Source: Paenibacillus cremeus
GTDB lineage: Bacteria; Bacillota; Bacilli; Paenibacillales; NBRC-103111
Assembly (NCBI RefSeq): GCF_007786445.1
Contig: NZ_VNJI01000058.1
Coordinates: forward strand, 1-47,534
Direction: 5' to 3'
DNA: 47,534 nt
Part shown: piece by piece, positions 19,092 through 26,741 of the stretch
Position numbering within the stretch: position 1 is the first letter of the stretch
How the letters are laid out: each line of letters begins with the position of its first letter
Notes under the pieces: generated by a model
Database searches by the model: none
Told to the model about the DNA's origin: nothing
Seen by the model: only the letters and a program-made list of their open reading frames with translations
Translations under genes and position numbers: made by a program

Positions 19092-19550
19092 ATGGAAAAA
19101 AACTTGCTGGGTACAAACGTTATCGCGCAAATCGGGATTTTGGTTCATGATATCGAGAAGACGTCTCAGGTTTATGCAGACTTTTTCGGTGTAGAAAATC
19201 CGGGCTGGCAGATCACGGACGTGGTAGATAAAGCACAAACTGAATATAGAGGGAAACGAACGGAGGCGAGAGCCAAGCTGGCATTCTTCAAAATGGGTTC
19301 TCTACAATTGGAACTAATTGAGCCTGACGAACATCCGAGCACCTGGCGGGAATATTTGAACGAGCATGGCGAAGGTCCGCATCATATCGCATTTCGTATC
19401 GAAGGAATGAAAGATAAGGTCATGACCCTTGACCGTAATCAAATGCCACTGCTGCAGAAAGGCGAATATACGGGCGGAAGATACGCCTATATCGATACGT
19501 TCGAGCAGTTGAAGGTCATTGTGGAACTACTGGAGAATGACAAGAAGTAA
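19092..19550 (+). CDS. VOC-family (glyoxalase/dioxygenase fold) protein
   Basis: Protein of 152 residues with vicinal-oxygen-chelate fold signatures: IAQIGILVHDIEKTSQVYADFF at the N-terminus, LELIEPDEHPSTWREYLNEHGEGPHHIAFRI in the middle and GGRYAYIDTFEQLKVIVELLE at the end. The paired His/Glu positions fit a metal-binding site as in methylmalonyl-CoA epimerase-type members. AAAGGAG precedes the ATG. It lies 88 bp after the permease and is followed by a second VOC gene of similar design, suggesting duplication or heteromer formation. The substrate is unknown. Confidence 0.85.
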   Translation: MEKNLLGTNVIAQIGILVHDIEKTSQVYADFFGVENPGWQITDVVDKAQTEYRGKRTEARAKLAFFKMGSLQLELIEPDEHPSTWREYLNEHGEGPHHIAFRIEGMKDKVMTLDRNQMPLLQKGEYTGGRYAYIDTFEQLKVIVELLENDKK

Positions 19551-19586
19551 TTATTCCGAATGATACGTAGAGGAGCTGCGGGAAAT

Positions 19587-20093
19587 ATGGAGCACATTGA
19601 GAATCGTAATTTAGTGAAAATCGGTATTGTTGTAGGCGACATTGAAGCGGCGGCCAAACACTATGCCGAACTGTTTGGCATGGAGATGCCGAAAATTCGC
19701 ATACCCGATTTGAACCGTGTGCCTGAACATAAGGAGAGCGGCTATACCTGGTACCGTGGTAAATTTATCCCGGGCCGTGTCAAATTGGCCAATATGCAGA
19801 TGGGGCCCGTGACGGTGGAACTGCTGGAAGCGTATGACGAGCCGGGTCCGTGGAACGAATATAAAGTGCAGTACGGGCAGGGCGTTCATTTCATTACTTT
19901 TACAATTTCCGGCTTTGAACAGCATATCGATTTTGTCGAAAGCAAAGGATTTCCATTGACACATAAGGGTGAATATGGAAGCGGACGATATTGCTACTTC
20001 GATTCGATCGAGAAGCTTGGGGTTACGCTTGGCCTACAGGAGCTGGGCAAGCCCAAGGATACGCCGGTTATGCCGAAGGAGGAACGGGCATGA
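19587..20093 (+). CDS. Second VOC-family protein
   Basis: About 168 residues, related in layout to the preceding VOC protein: NLVKIGIVVGDIEAAAKHYAELFGM, VELLEAYDEPGPWNEYKVQYGQGVHFITFTI and SGRYCYFDSIEKLGVTLGLQE. The start is probably ATG 19587, with AGAGGAG upstream at a long spacing; an in-frame ATG at 19560 adds nine residues. Its stop overlaps the ThuA-like start (ATGA), so the two are coupled. It could be a metal-dependent isomerase, lyase or dioxygenase acting on an imported compound. Confidence 0.83.
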   Translation: MEHIENRNLVKIGIVVGDIEAAAKHYAELFGMEMPKIRIPDLNRVPEHKESGYTWYRGKFIPGRVKLANMQMGPVTVELLEAYDEPGPWNEYKVQYGQGVHFITFTISGFEQHIDFVESKGFPLTHKGEYGSGRYCYFDSIEKLGVTLGLQELGKPKDTPVMPKEERA

Positions 20094-20746
20094 GTCCTGT
20101 GAAAACCGTATACGCGATTGTCGGAGATTATTATCATGTCAGTGAAAATGTTCGAGAGTCTTTGAACCAGGCGCTAAAACCTATGGTGGATGGCGGCCAG
20201 TATCAGTTGGAATACATATCGGAAGAAAATTTGACACAGCGATTGCAAAGCAAGCCCGCTGCGGTCGTCTTGTTTAAGGAAGACCGGCTTAATCCCAAAG
20301 ATGAGAAGATTCGGCATTGGTTAACGGAAGAGATATCCGAAGCGATATGCCGTTTTGTGGAAGAGGGCGGAGGCTTTCTTACCTGGCATTCGGGACTGGC
20401 TTCCTACCCACCAGATTCCGCATTTATCAAAATGCTGAGAGGATATTTCGAATATCATCCGACCAAGCATCAAATGGTTAGCTATTCAGGCGTGCTTCCG
20501 ACGGATCCTTCCCGCGAGGTAGCTTTTGAAATTTTGGATGAGCATTACTTCGTATTTTGTGACGAAGCCAATACGAACATTTTTCTAAAATCGGATTCGG
20601 TTGACGGACATTCCATTGGTGGTTGGTATCACAGCTACGGGCAAGGAAAAATTTGCTGTTTAACCCCCGCGCATAACAAGGAAGGACTGTTGCATGAAGG
20701 AACGCTGGAGCTACTGCGCAGTTCGGTACAGTATTGCTGCGGGTAG
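20090..20746 (+). CDS. ThuA-like protein (trehalose utilisation/type 1 glutamine amidotransferase-like)
   Basis: Protein of about 218 residues, with ribosome site GAAGGAGG. Segments such as TVYAIVGDYYHVSENVRESL, ICRFVEEGGGFLTWHSGLASYP, MLRGYFEYHPTKHQM and GWYHSYGQGKICCLTPAHNKEG match the ThuA fold, including the conserved FEYHP and final GxGR-like turn. ThuA proteins occur in pathways that handle 3-keto-sugars. No classical Cys-His-Glu amidotransferase triad is evident. It is the last gene before the terminator at 20779. Confidence 0.82.
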   Translation: MSPVKTVYAIVGDYYHVSENVRESLNQALKPMVDGGQYQLEYISEENLTQRLQSKPAAVVLFKEDRLNPKDEKIRHWLTEEISEAICRFVEEGGGFLTWHSGLASYPPDSAFIKMLRGYFEYHPTKHQMVSYSGVLPTDPSREVAFEILDEHYFVFCDEANTNIFLKSDSVDGHSIGGWYHSYGQGKICCLTPAHNKEGLLHEGTLELLRSSVQYCCG

Positions 20747-20778
20747 CTATAGATGATTTGGAGGAGCCGTTCAGAACC

Positions 20779-20818
20779 AAAAAGCGTCAAGGGTGTTAAA
20801 TTCCTGGACGCTTTTTCC
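20779..20818 (+). terminator. Rho-independent terminator of the importer/VOC/ThuA operon
   Basis: AAAAAGCGTC pairs with GACGCTTTTT and is followed by CCTT. It begins about 30 bp after the ThuA-like stop. Confidence 0.75.
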
Positions 20819-20839
20819 TTAAGGCAACGATGTCATAAA

Positions 20840-20869
20840 TTGAGCATCATTCGTGAATGCGATTATAAC
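20840..20869 (+). promoter_or_regulatory. Possible sigma-A promoter for the dehydrogenase gene
   Basis: TTGAGC and TATAAC are separated by 18 bp and lie 27 bp upstream of the ATG, directly after a terminator. Prediction from sequence only. Confidence 0.45.
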
Positions 20870-20895
20870 GATAATTCCCAGGAGAGTGTACAATA

Positions 20896-21600
20896 ATGAA
20901 TATTTTGATAACGGGTACGAACCGCGGTCTTGGCTATGAATTAACGGTCCAAGCTGTAGAGAGAGGCCATAAGGTTATAGCCGGAGTCCGTTCCTCACGC
21001 CCAGAAGGGCAGCTGCTGGAATTAATGGGACGTTACCCCGGACAGATCGAGGTCGTAGAGCTGGATGTTACCAAAGAAGATACGATTGCCCGTTTGGCAG
21101 AAAATATCAAAGCACAAGGCCAGGTGCTGGAGGCAATCATTAATAATGCCGGGGTTTTGCTTGGCAGAGGTGTTCCGCTAGAGGACTTATCGATGGATGA
21201 TGTGGTACGAACTTTCCAGATTAATTTGTTTGGGCCGATTATGGTCGCCAAGCATTTGCTGCCGCTTGTGCCAAAAAACAATTCAGGAGTTGTGATCAAT
21301 ATTTCTTCAGAAGCGGGAAGCTTGACCAATGCTTATGGTGGCGATTATCCCTATGCCATCTCCAAAACAGCATTAAACATGTTTTCCAAACAATTGAGAG
21401 CTCTCGTAAAGAAGCAAGGAATCGGAACACGTGTATTTGCGCTTCATCCGGGATGGATCAGAACCGATATGGGAGGGGATAAAGCTCCTGGTGATCCGCG
21501 AGAAAACGCACGAAACATTATGGATATCGTAGAATCGAAAACGGAGATTCCAGCCGAGCATTTTTTCATTAATTTTAAAGGCGAGCCTATGCCGATTTAA
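20896..21600 (+). CDS. Short-chain dehydrogenase/reductase, C-factor-like
   Basis: NAD(P)-dependent oxidoreductase of 234 residues. The Rossmann motif ITGTNRGLGYEL (~5-16) has the TGxxxGxG pattern. NNAG occurs in AIINNAGVLLGRG, the catalytic Ser lies in VINISSEAGS, and Y153 and K157 lie in YPYAISKTALN. Length and motif order match the C-factor/carbonyl reductase subgroup. GGAGAG precedes the ATG. It probably shares a transcript with the following UPF0303 gene (42-bp gap). The substrate is unknown. Confidence 0.88.
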   Translation: MNILITGTNRGLGYELTVQAVERGHKVIAGVRSSRPEGQLLELMGRYPGQIEVVELDVTKEDTIARLAENIKAQGQVLEAIINNAGVLLGRGVPLEDLSMDDVVRTFQINLFGPIMVAKHLLPLVPKNNSGVVINISSEAGSLTNAYGGDYPYAISKTALNMFSKQLRALVKKQGIGTRVFALHPGWIRTDMGGDKAPGDPRENARNIMDIVESKTEIPAEHFFINFKGEPMPI

Positions 21601-21642
21601 TCGTGCCTTGCCTTGTATAATGGACATAGGAGGAGAAGGACA

Positions 21643-22110
21643 ATGACCGATTATGCTCAGCAATTAGCTGGTCTATTGGAAGAAGAAGAGAAATTGCAAT
21701 TCTCGAAATTTACCAACGAGATGGCCCTTCAGATTGGCTGCAGAATTATTGAAAAAGTAAAAGCAGAAAATCAGCATGTAACCATCAATATTTCCAGAAA
21801 TGGACAGCAATTATTTCACTATTCTTTTCCTGAAACTTCAACTGACAATGATATCTGGGTGAAACGAAAAAGTAATGTAGTTTATCGTTTCGGGCATAGC
21901 TCCCATTATATTTATACATACCTTAGGTCTATCCAAAAAAATATTCAAGAAAGATTTTTCGTCGATCCTTCGGAGTACGCAGCAAGCGGAGGGGCGTTCC
22001 CGATTGCTATAAAGGATGTCGGAATTGTCGGGGCTATAGCCGTTTCTGGTTTGGCTCAAGAGGAAGATCATCGGTTAGTAACTTCCGTGATCAAAGAATT
22101 TATTTCATAA
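21643..22110 (+). CDS. UPF0303/heme-degrading domain (DUF336-like) protein
   Basis: Protein of 155 residues. The pattern EMALQIGCRIIEKVKAENQHVTINI, the central FGHSSHYIYTYLRSIQKNIQERFFVDPSEYAASGGAFPI (the family's most conserved block) and the ending VGAIAVSGLAQEEDHRLVTSVIKEFI place it in the UPF0303/GlcG-HbpS-like superfamily. Some relatives bind or degrade heme, but the role of this subgroup is not established. ATG 21643 follows AGGAGGAGAAGG. It lies just after the short-chain dehydrogenase. Confidence 0.82.
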   Translation: MTDYAQQLAGLLEEEEKLQFSKFTNEMALQIGCRIIEKVKAENQHVTINISRNGQQLFHYSFPETSTDNDIWVKRKSNVVYRFGHSSHYIYTYLRSIQKNIQERFFVDPSEYAASGGAFPIAIKDVGIVGAIAVSGLAQEEDHRLVTSVIKEFIS

Positions 22111-22567
22111 ATCGGTTCATACCGTTATCAATCGATGGGCTGCGATTTGCACACAATATCTACATTTTTTGGATAATTAAACCTTAAAGTAGCAAAATAA
22201 GTATTGGCAGTAGTTCTGTAACAGCTCTGCAAACAATTCCGATCCGTATCATCAAACGATTCTAAGCAAGAATCGCTTGTTCCGATGTGGTGTTTAGAAC
22301 CATTTTAAACAAATGATCAAAGCGATATGTTGATCATTTATGTCGATAATCTTTGCAAAACGTTGGAAAAAGTGGTTATAAAACTTTTCGAAGCCATTCA
22401 TCGAGGCTTGATTACGGTTACTCAAACCAAGACAACTGTGCAGATCAACGAAATTTATAATTTCCGGCGGTACTGATCTTTCACAGCAAGGATCTGTTAA
22501 TTGGAAGCAGATAATGGAGGAGCGAATCATTTTGAGAGGCGATACAGATGAAGGAGGAGACAGGATA
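22111..22567. other. Intergenic stretch, no supported gene
   Basis: A minus-strand frame opens through 22294-22510 (ending in IIDINDQHIALIICLKWF) but has no ribosome site or recognised family. It may be remnant coding sequence. A ribosome site for the aldo/keto reductase lies at its right edge. Confidence 0.35.
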
Positions 22568-23407
22568 ATGTTTAAGAATCTGAAAAGCAGTACTACACTA
22601 CATAATGGTGTCAAAATGCCTTGGATTGGTTTAGGTGTTTTCAAAGTGCAAGACGGAGAGGAAGCCGTCAACTCTGTTAAGGCTGCGTTGGAAGTCGGTT
22701 ATAGGAGCATTGACACTGCTGCGATTTATCGCAATGAGGATGGCGTAGGCAAAGGAATCAAAGAATCCAACGTACCACGTGAAGAACTTTTTATTACGAC
22801 GAAGGTCTGGAACGCGGACCAAGGATACGAATCTACTTTGGCGGCTTTCGACACTAGCATGAAGAAACTGGGGTTAGATTACCTGGATCTTTATTTGATC
22901 CACTGGGCTGCTCCGGCGGTTGGTAAATATGTAGAGACTTGGAAAGCGCTTGAGAAGCTTTATAAAGACGGGCGTGTTCGTGCTATTGGCGTAAGCAACT
23001 TCAAGATTCATCATCTTGAAGAAGTAATGAATCAATGCGAAATTGTACCGATGGTAAACCAAGTGGAATACCATCCACGGTTTAATCAACGCGAACTGCA
23101 TGCATTCTGCAAAAAACACGAAATTCAGCTTGAAGCATGGTCTCCATTAGCGCAAGGCGGCCTGCTTGAGGATCCAACCTTGGTCGAGATCGCCAACAAG
23201 TACAACAAATCAGTAGCGCAAATCATTATCCGTTGGGATTTGCAAACGGGAGTCGTTACCATTCCGAAGTCGACGAAGCCTCACCGCATTGAGGAGAATG
23301 CGAATGTCTTTGATTTTGAGCTTTCGCCTGAGGATATGACAAAGATTAACTCGCTCAACACGGACCAGCGTTTATTCGCGGATCCGGATGATTTTAACCG
23401 AGTGTAA
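22568..23407 (+). CDS. Aldo/keto reductase, YvgN/YtbE-like
   Basis: NADPH-dependent carbonyl reductase of 279 residues. The catalytic tetrad is visible: D49 and Y54 in SIDTAAIYRNE, K79 in FITTKVWN and H112 in LYLIHWAAP. The cofactor signature IIRWDLQTGVVTIPKS lies near the C-terminus, with AIGVSNFKIHHLEEV in the middle. ATG 22568 follows GAAGGAGG; an in-frame upstream TTG at 22514 would add 18 unlikely residues. Relatives reduce methylglyoxal and other aldehydes. A strong bidirectional terminator follows. Confidence 0.92.
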   Translation: MFKNLKSSTTLHNGVKMPWIGLGVFKVQDGEEAVNSVKAALEVGYRSIDTAAIYRNEDGVGKGIKESNVPREELFITTKVWNADQGYESTLAAFDTSMKKLGLDYLDLYLIHWAAPAVGKYVETWKALEKLYKDGRVRAIGVSNFKIHHLEEVMNQCEIVPMVNQVEYHPRFNQRELHAFCKKHEIQLEAWSPLAQGGLLEDPTLVEIANKYNKSVAQIIIRWDLQTGVVTIPKSTKPHRIEENANVFDFELSPEDMTKINSLNTDQRLFADPDDFNRV

Positions 23408-23537
23408 TGCGAGGCTTATGTATTAAGAATACAAATATTGGCGACTCCATCGGCTGTTTTAGGGGGATTAATATCTAAAAAGCAAAAGTTAGAGTACGTA
23501 AATTCGAGCAAATTTAACAAACATAGTTTAAGCTAAA

Positions 23538-23595
23538 AACAATACGATAAAAGCCTGCCATCAACCTAGGGATAGCAGGCTTTTATCGTATTGTT
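23538..23595. terminator. Bidirectional terminator, 25-bp stem
   Basis: Left arm 23538-23562 and right arm 23571-23595 pair over 25 bp with one mismatch around an 8-base loop. Both arms carry A/T runs next to GCCTGC/GCAGGC, so it can end transcription from either side. Confidence 0.8.
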
Positions 23596-23687
23596 GAATA
23601 TCCCTGCAACTGCTGTTCAGCCATCTGAACCAGTCTGCGGGTTATGTTGCCACCTTATCGTGAGGAATTAGACAGAAGGTGACAAGA

Positions 23688-23946
23688 TTGGAAAACGGAA
23701 CCGCGCCCTTTGTACTCCAAGGAGATTATGTCTTTTTAAATGAACCAATAACCCTTGAGGCGTAATTGATTCATTGATTGAATGGGCAAATGAATATTTA
23801 CGTTTAACAGATATAAATAGGATCAGGCTGTTATTATCAAGTATCATAGGTAATGGCAGTAATTATATTCCATCTTATTTTTTAGAAATTAAGGTGTTGA
23901 TTTTTTAGAAATTAAGGTGTTGGCTGAAAAGAACTATATAACATAA
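23688..23946 (+). pseudogene. Small unidentified gene broken by a frameshift and a 23-bp tandem duplication
   Basis: From a TTG at 23688 (AGAAGGTGA upstream) the frame reads LENGTAPFVLQGDYVFLNEP then stops after TLEA. Sense resumes in another frame as LIEWANEYLRLTDINRIRLL and continues to GSNYIPSYFLEIKVL. The 23-bp sequence at 23877-23899 is repeated exactly at 23900-23922. Removing one copy restores FLEIKVLAEKNYIT and a stop at 23944. The intact protein would have been about 80 residues. I do not recognise the family. Confidence 0.55.
23877..23922. repeat. Perfect 23-bp tandem duplication
   Basis: Two abutting copies of a 23-base unit beginning ATTTTTTAGAAATT. It disrupts the small gene described above. 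Confidence 0.9.
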
Positions 23947-23948
23947 AT

Positions 23949-23976
23949 GACAAGAACATTATATCATTCCTGAAAG
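23949..23976. mobile_element. Degenerate end of the TGTCGGG element
   Basis: TGACAAGAACATTATATCATT matches the left-terminal portion of the 144-bp element at 38627, without its TGTCGGG tip. Probably a decayed solo end. Confidence 0.45.
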
Positions 23977-24047
23977 CCGCCAAAAGTCCGGATGTTGTGT
24001 TAAAGACTCGATCAGTGGCAAGGCGATCGCTGCGGAAACATACTAAG

Positions 24048-24075
24048 TTGAAATTTGAACCGATTGGGGTATAAT
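24048..24075 (+). promoter_or_regulatory. Sigma-A promoter of the antitoxin RNA
   Basis: TTGAAA, a 16-bp spacer and a perfect TATAAT. It drives transcription rightward into the 3' region of the minus-strand toxin mRNA and has no open reading frame downstream. Confidence 0.75.
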
Positions 24076-24081
24076 GAATGT

Positions 24082-24234
24082 ATAAAGAGTAGATCCCTTG
24101 AGAAGACTAAAAGACCCGGACCTGCGCTAACAGGAACCGGGCCGCATCAATAGTCGCCCTTCAAGGGGGCTAGCTCGTTTTGGGTGAGAATGGACCGTCA
24201 CTTTTCCGAGTGGGGCGGTCTATTTCTTTTTATG
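24082..24234 (+). ncRNA. Antisense RNA antitoxin of the type I toxin-antitoxin locus (predicted)
   Basis: A predicted ~150-nt RNA starts just after the TATAAT at 24070-24075. It ends at a hairpin (GACCGTCACT against AGTG-GGG-CGGTC, 24193-24220) followed by TATTTCTTTTTAT. It is complementary to the last ~130 nt of the convergent toxin transcript, the arrangement known from txpA/RatA and bsr-type systems. Extent and function are inferred from promoter and terminator positions only. Confidence 0.65.
24105..24143 (-). terminator. Terminator of the toxin mRNA
   Basis: On the minus strand GGCCCGG/TTCCTG pairs with CAGG/TCCGGGTC (24113-24143) and is followed by TTTTAGTCTTCTC. It places the toxin mRNA end inside the antitoxin RNA region. 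Confidence 0.65.
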
Positions 24235-24327
24235 GAACGTTGTGATCAACGTGATCATTAGATTGACGAACAGAATCGTAAGGGTTACAGCTCCTATGAC
24301 AATCGTTGCTACGTCTTTTGTCTCCAC
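24220..24327 (-). CDS. Type I toxin, small hydrophobic holin-like peptide (35 aa)
   Basis: A GTG at 24327 opens a 35-residue peptide starting VETKDVATIVIGAVTLTIL and ending in a short basic tail, FHKKK. One membrane helix spans about residues 6-31. Charged ends and size match the 'putative holin-like toxin' group of Bacillus/Paenibacillus type I toxins, which disturb the membrane when overproduced. A perfect AAAGGAGG precedes the start but is buried in a hairpin (24329-24352), a usual translation block for such toxins. An extended -10 (TGATATAAT) lies upstream. The 3' end overlaps a convergent antisense RNA. Confidence 0.75.
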   Translation of the reverse strand: METKDVATIVIGAVTLTILFVNLMITLITTFHKKK

Positions 24328-24328
24328 T

Positions 24329-24352
24329 GGCTCGCCTCCTTTCGGAGGAGCC
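24329..24352 (-). promoter_or_regulatory. Hairpin sequestering the toxin ribosome site
   Basis: In the toxin mRNA, GGCUC/CUCC pairs with GGAG/GAGCC around a GAAA tetraloop. The Shine-Dalgarno AAGGAGG lies in the 3' arm, so translation should need opening of this stem. Confidence 0.65.
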
Positions 24353-24388
24353 AACACCCATGAGAGCACACTTTTCGATGCTTCAAGA

Positions 24389-24397
24389 ATTATATCA
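24389..24397 (-). promoter_or_regulatory. Toxin promoter, extended -10
   Basis: Minus-strand TGATATAAT (extended -10) about 60 bp upstream of the toxin GTG. The -35 (TAGATT at 17 bp) is weak, which is common for extended -10 promoters. Confidence 0.5.
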
Positions 24398-24534
24398 TAG
24401 GCTGGTATATTAATCTATCAATCGGGACATGCAAGAAATGAAGAATAGTGGTTGACATTCCACACGGCTAATGCAGTGGGATTCTGAACTAGTTCGTACG
24501 TCCGCAGTCGTTTCCAGATTGGACATTGATGCGG

Positions 24535-24869
24535 TTATATATACCGCTGCTGAGGCTTGAAGCGCGGAAATCCCGGTTTCTCACCCGATTTCGCTCGTCG
24601 AAAGAAGGCTTGAAAAGCTTTATGTAAGCGTTTTGCAATGTCTAGTAGCACTTGGGAGTATACCTGTTTGAGTGCGGGAATATGTTGCCTTCGCTCTTTT
24701 AACGTATTGGATTGATCATAGTAGTTCAGGCTGTTACCTTCCGTTTTGTATGCAATGATGCGTTCTTCGAGCAACCGGTTATACAGCAGGGGGCATCGTT
24801 CGAGTGTGAATTGAATGTACTGCTCTGTTCTTTGGTTAGATACAATCTATATTTATACGTGAGTCTCAA
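24535..24869 (-). pseudogene. IS200/IS605-family OrfB (TnpB) remnant, N-terminal part
   Basis: From a TTG at 24869 (GGAGG upstream) the sequence reads LRLTYKYRLYLTKEQ, the standard TnpB start. After one frameshift near 24823 it continues YIQFTLERCPLLYNRLLEER, then LKERRQHIPALKQVYSQVLL and KPGFPRFK, all typical of the TnpB N-terminal region. It stops at RYI. The RuvC-like catalytic domain and zinc ribbon are absent, so it is inactive. No partner tnpA is visible. Confidence 0.75.
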
Positions 24870-24994
24870 CCTCTACTTCACCTCCATGATTTATTATATC
24901 ACAGATAGGGAACGTGTGTTTGCAAAATTCGAAGAAGGCGGCTTATATCCCACAACTGAAGAGAGTGGGTTTTACGCCTCTATAAATGATAACG

Positions 24995-25030
24995 AACCCC
25001 TTGGATACTACTCGCTCCAAGGGGTTATTT
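24995..25030 (+). terminator. Hairpin with T-rich tail
   Basis: AACCCCTTGGA pairs perfectly with TCCAAGGGGTT, followed by ATTTCTTATT. It lies between the TnpB remnant and the kinase. The gene it served is not evident. Confidence 0.55.
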
Positions 25031-25256
25031 CTTATTCTCTAAGAAAAGATGATGTCCACCTCTACGAATACCATATTGGTAACACTTATTCCATCTTGAA
25101 CCGTCTGGACGTGATGAATTAAATGGAGAAAAATATGGGGGGTTGCCGCCTCAAAGGCTGTCATAACATTTAGAATTTATTAGAATTTAATGGTAGTAGA
25201 ACATAAAAGTTGAATGTTATTATACATATAAAGCAAATTCAAAGGTGGAGAGCATA

Positions 25257-26519
25257 TTGGCGCAATGGTTTCAAATCATCATGGGGAATTTTGTGTTTAT
25301 ATGTATTCCATTAATTTTATATTTTGTTTTTTGGATGAGATTTGGTTACAAAATTGAGAAATTCTCGAAAATTGTATTGTCCCTATTTTTAAGCACTGCA
25401 TTATTATTATGTCTGTCTTTTCCTTATCAGTTTGAAGATGGCTATCTTTTTGATTTTAGGCTTATTCCTCTTGTGCTAGGCATAATATATGGTGGTCCAT
25501 GGGTAGGGGGAGTACTTTTTGCAATTCTCATAGTGTACCGTTTTATGATTGGTGGGGATGGTGTCTACATCGCGGTGCTAGTGGCTAGTTGTACCTACTT
25601 AAGCCTTGTGATCTTCTCGACCAAAGAACGTTTGAATAGCTCCGCGAAACTATTTAGAGCGCTTATTGTATCTACTGCACTTATCCCAATATCGATGAAA
25701 ATTATTTGGTTTTTCTTGGGCAATATCAACTACAAACAAACTTTAATAATGATTTCGTACAGAATTATTGAGTTCCTCGCGATATGTGTAACAGTCTACC
25801 TCGTGGAGTTTGTTAGCAGTCATTTCAGAATGCAAAAGGAACTTCAAGAGATTGAAAAAATGAGAGTGATTAGTCAAATTGCGGCTAGTGTATCTCACGA
25901 AATCAGAAATCCCTTAACGACAGTTAAGGGGTTATTACAACTGTTTAAAGAGAAAGAGTTGCCTCTGGAGAAGCGTGAAAATTTGTCCGAATTAGCGATT
26001 AATGAACTAAATACAGCTATAAATATAATTTCTGATTATCTAACATTTGCAAAACCCCAAATTGCCAAAATGGCCTGCCTTGATATGTCAATGGAACTGC
26101 AGCATGTTATTGTCGTTTTGACCCCTTATGCAAATATGCTACAAGTAACGTTAACGTTTGTTTCGGACATCGATCAATCAATCCTTGGTGACAGCCAGCA
26201 ACTCCGTCAGAGTCTAATCAACCTTATCAAAAATAGTATTGAGGCTTCATCAAATGGAAGAGTGGATATAGCCGCTCTAATGGTCCGAGAATCCGTGGTG
26301 ATACGAATCCAGGATACGGGCTGTGGCATGACAGAAAAACAGATTCAAAGGCTTGGTACTCCTTACTATTCAACGAAGGAAAAAGGTACTGGTCTCGGTA
26401 CTATGGTAGCCTTTAGCCTTATTAAGGCGATGAATGGATCAATACATGTAGAAAGTGAAATTAATAAGGGGAGTTTATTTGAGATTTCATTTCCAAAAGC
26501 TACTCGTGTTTCTCAGTAA
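25257..26519 (+). CDS. Orphan sensor histidine kinase with 5TM-LYT-type sensor (KinB-like)
   Basis: Kinase of 420 residues. Five to six membrane spans fill residues ~5-190, including RLIPLVLGIIYGGPWVGG, the hallmark of the 5TM-5TMR/LYT sensor. H214 sits in the HisKA motif ASVSHEIRNPLTTVKGLL. N-box: LINLIKNSIEAS. G-boxes: DTGCGMTEKQIQ and TGLGTMVAFSLI. TTG 25257 follows AAAGGTGGAG by 7 bp. No response regulator is adjacent. This fits sporulation-type kinases that feed a Spo0F phosphorelay, but that role is inference. A terminator follows at 26561. Confidence 0.88.
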   Translation: MAQWFQIIMGNFVFICIPLILYFVFWMRFGYKIEKFSKIVLSLFLSTALLLCLSFPYQFEDGYLFDFRLIPLVLGIIYGGPWVGGVLFAILIVYRFMIGGDGVYIAVLVASCTYLSLVIFSTKERLNSSAKLFRALIVSTALIPISMKIIWFFLGNINYKQTLIMISYRIIEFLAICVTVYLVEFVSSHFRMQKELQEIEKMRVISQIAASVSHEIRNPLTTVKGLLQLFKEKELPLEKRENLSELAINELNTAINIISDYLTFAKPQIAKMACLDMSMELQHVIVVLTPYANMLQVTLTFVSDIDQSILGDSQQLRQSLINLIKNSIEASSNGRVDIAALMVRESVVIRIQDTGCGMTEKQIQRLGTPYYSTKEKGTGLGTMVAFSLIKAMNGSIHVESEINKGSLFEISFPKATRVSQ

Positions 26520-26560
26520 TAGTTAATGATTATTTGGGTATTTTTGAATTCGTATTGAAA

Positions 26561-26608
26561 AATATCGGCTCGTGTTCGCATGTTCTGCGACCGAGCCGAT
26601 TTCTGTTT
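26561..26608 (+). terminator. Terminator of the orphan kinase
   Basis: ATCGGCTCG pairs with CGAGCCGAT, with an inner CGC/GCG stem, followed by TTCTGTTTTG. Confidence 0.7.
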
Positions 26609-26741
26609 TGCGTGAATGTTTTCTAAGGTTCCATAGGTCTAAACTAAGATCATTAATTATGAAATGAGGAAAAGTGGAAACATCACTTTTTCAAGCACCA
26701 GCAGCATATCTTAGTAGTATCAGTATTAAAAGGAGGGAAGG

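Noticed and set aside
24100..24235. Structured region considered as a riboswitch or T-box
   Set aside because: It has its own promoter, converges on a toxin mRNA and precedes no metabolic gene on its strand.
24712..25122. Plus-strand frame of 136 codons
   Set aside because: The first half is antisense to the TnpB remnant and the second half runs through a terminator hairpin; no ribosome site.
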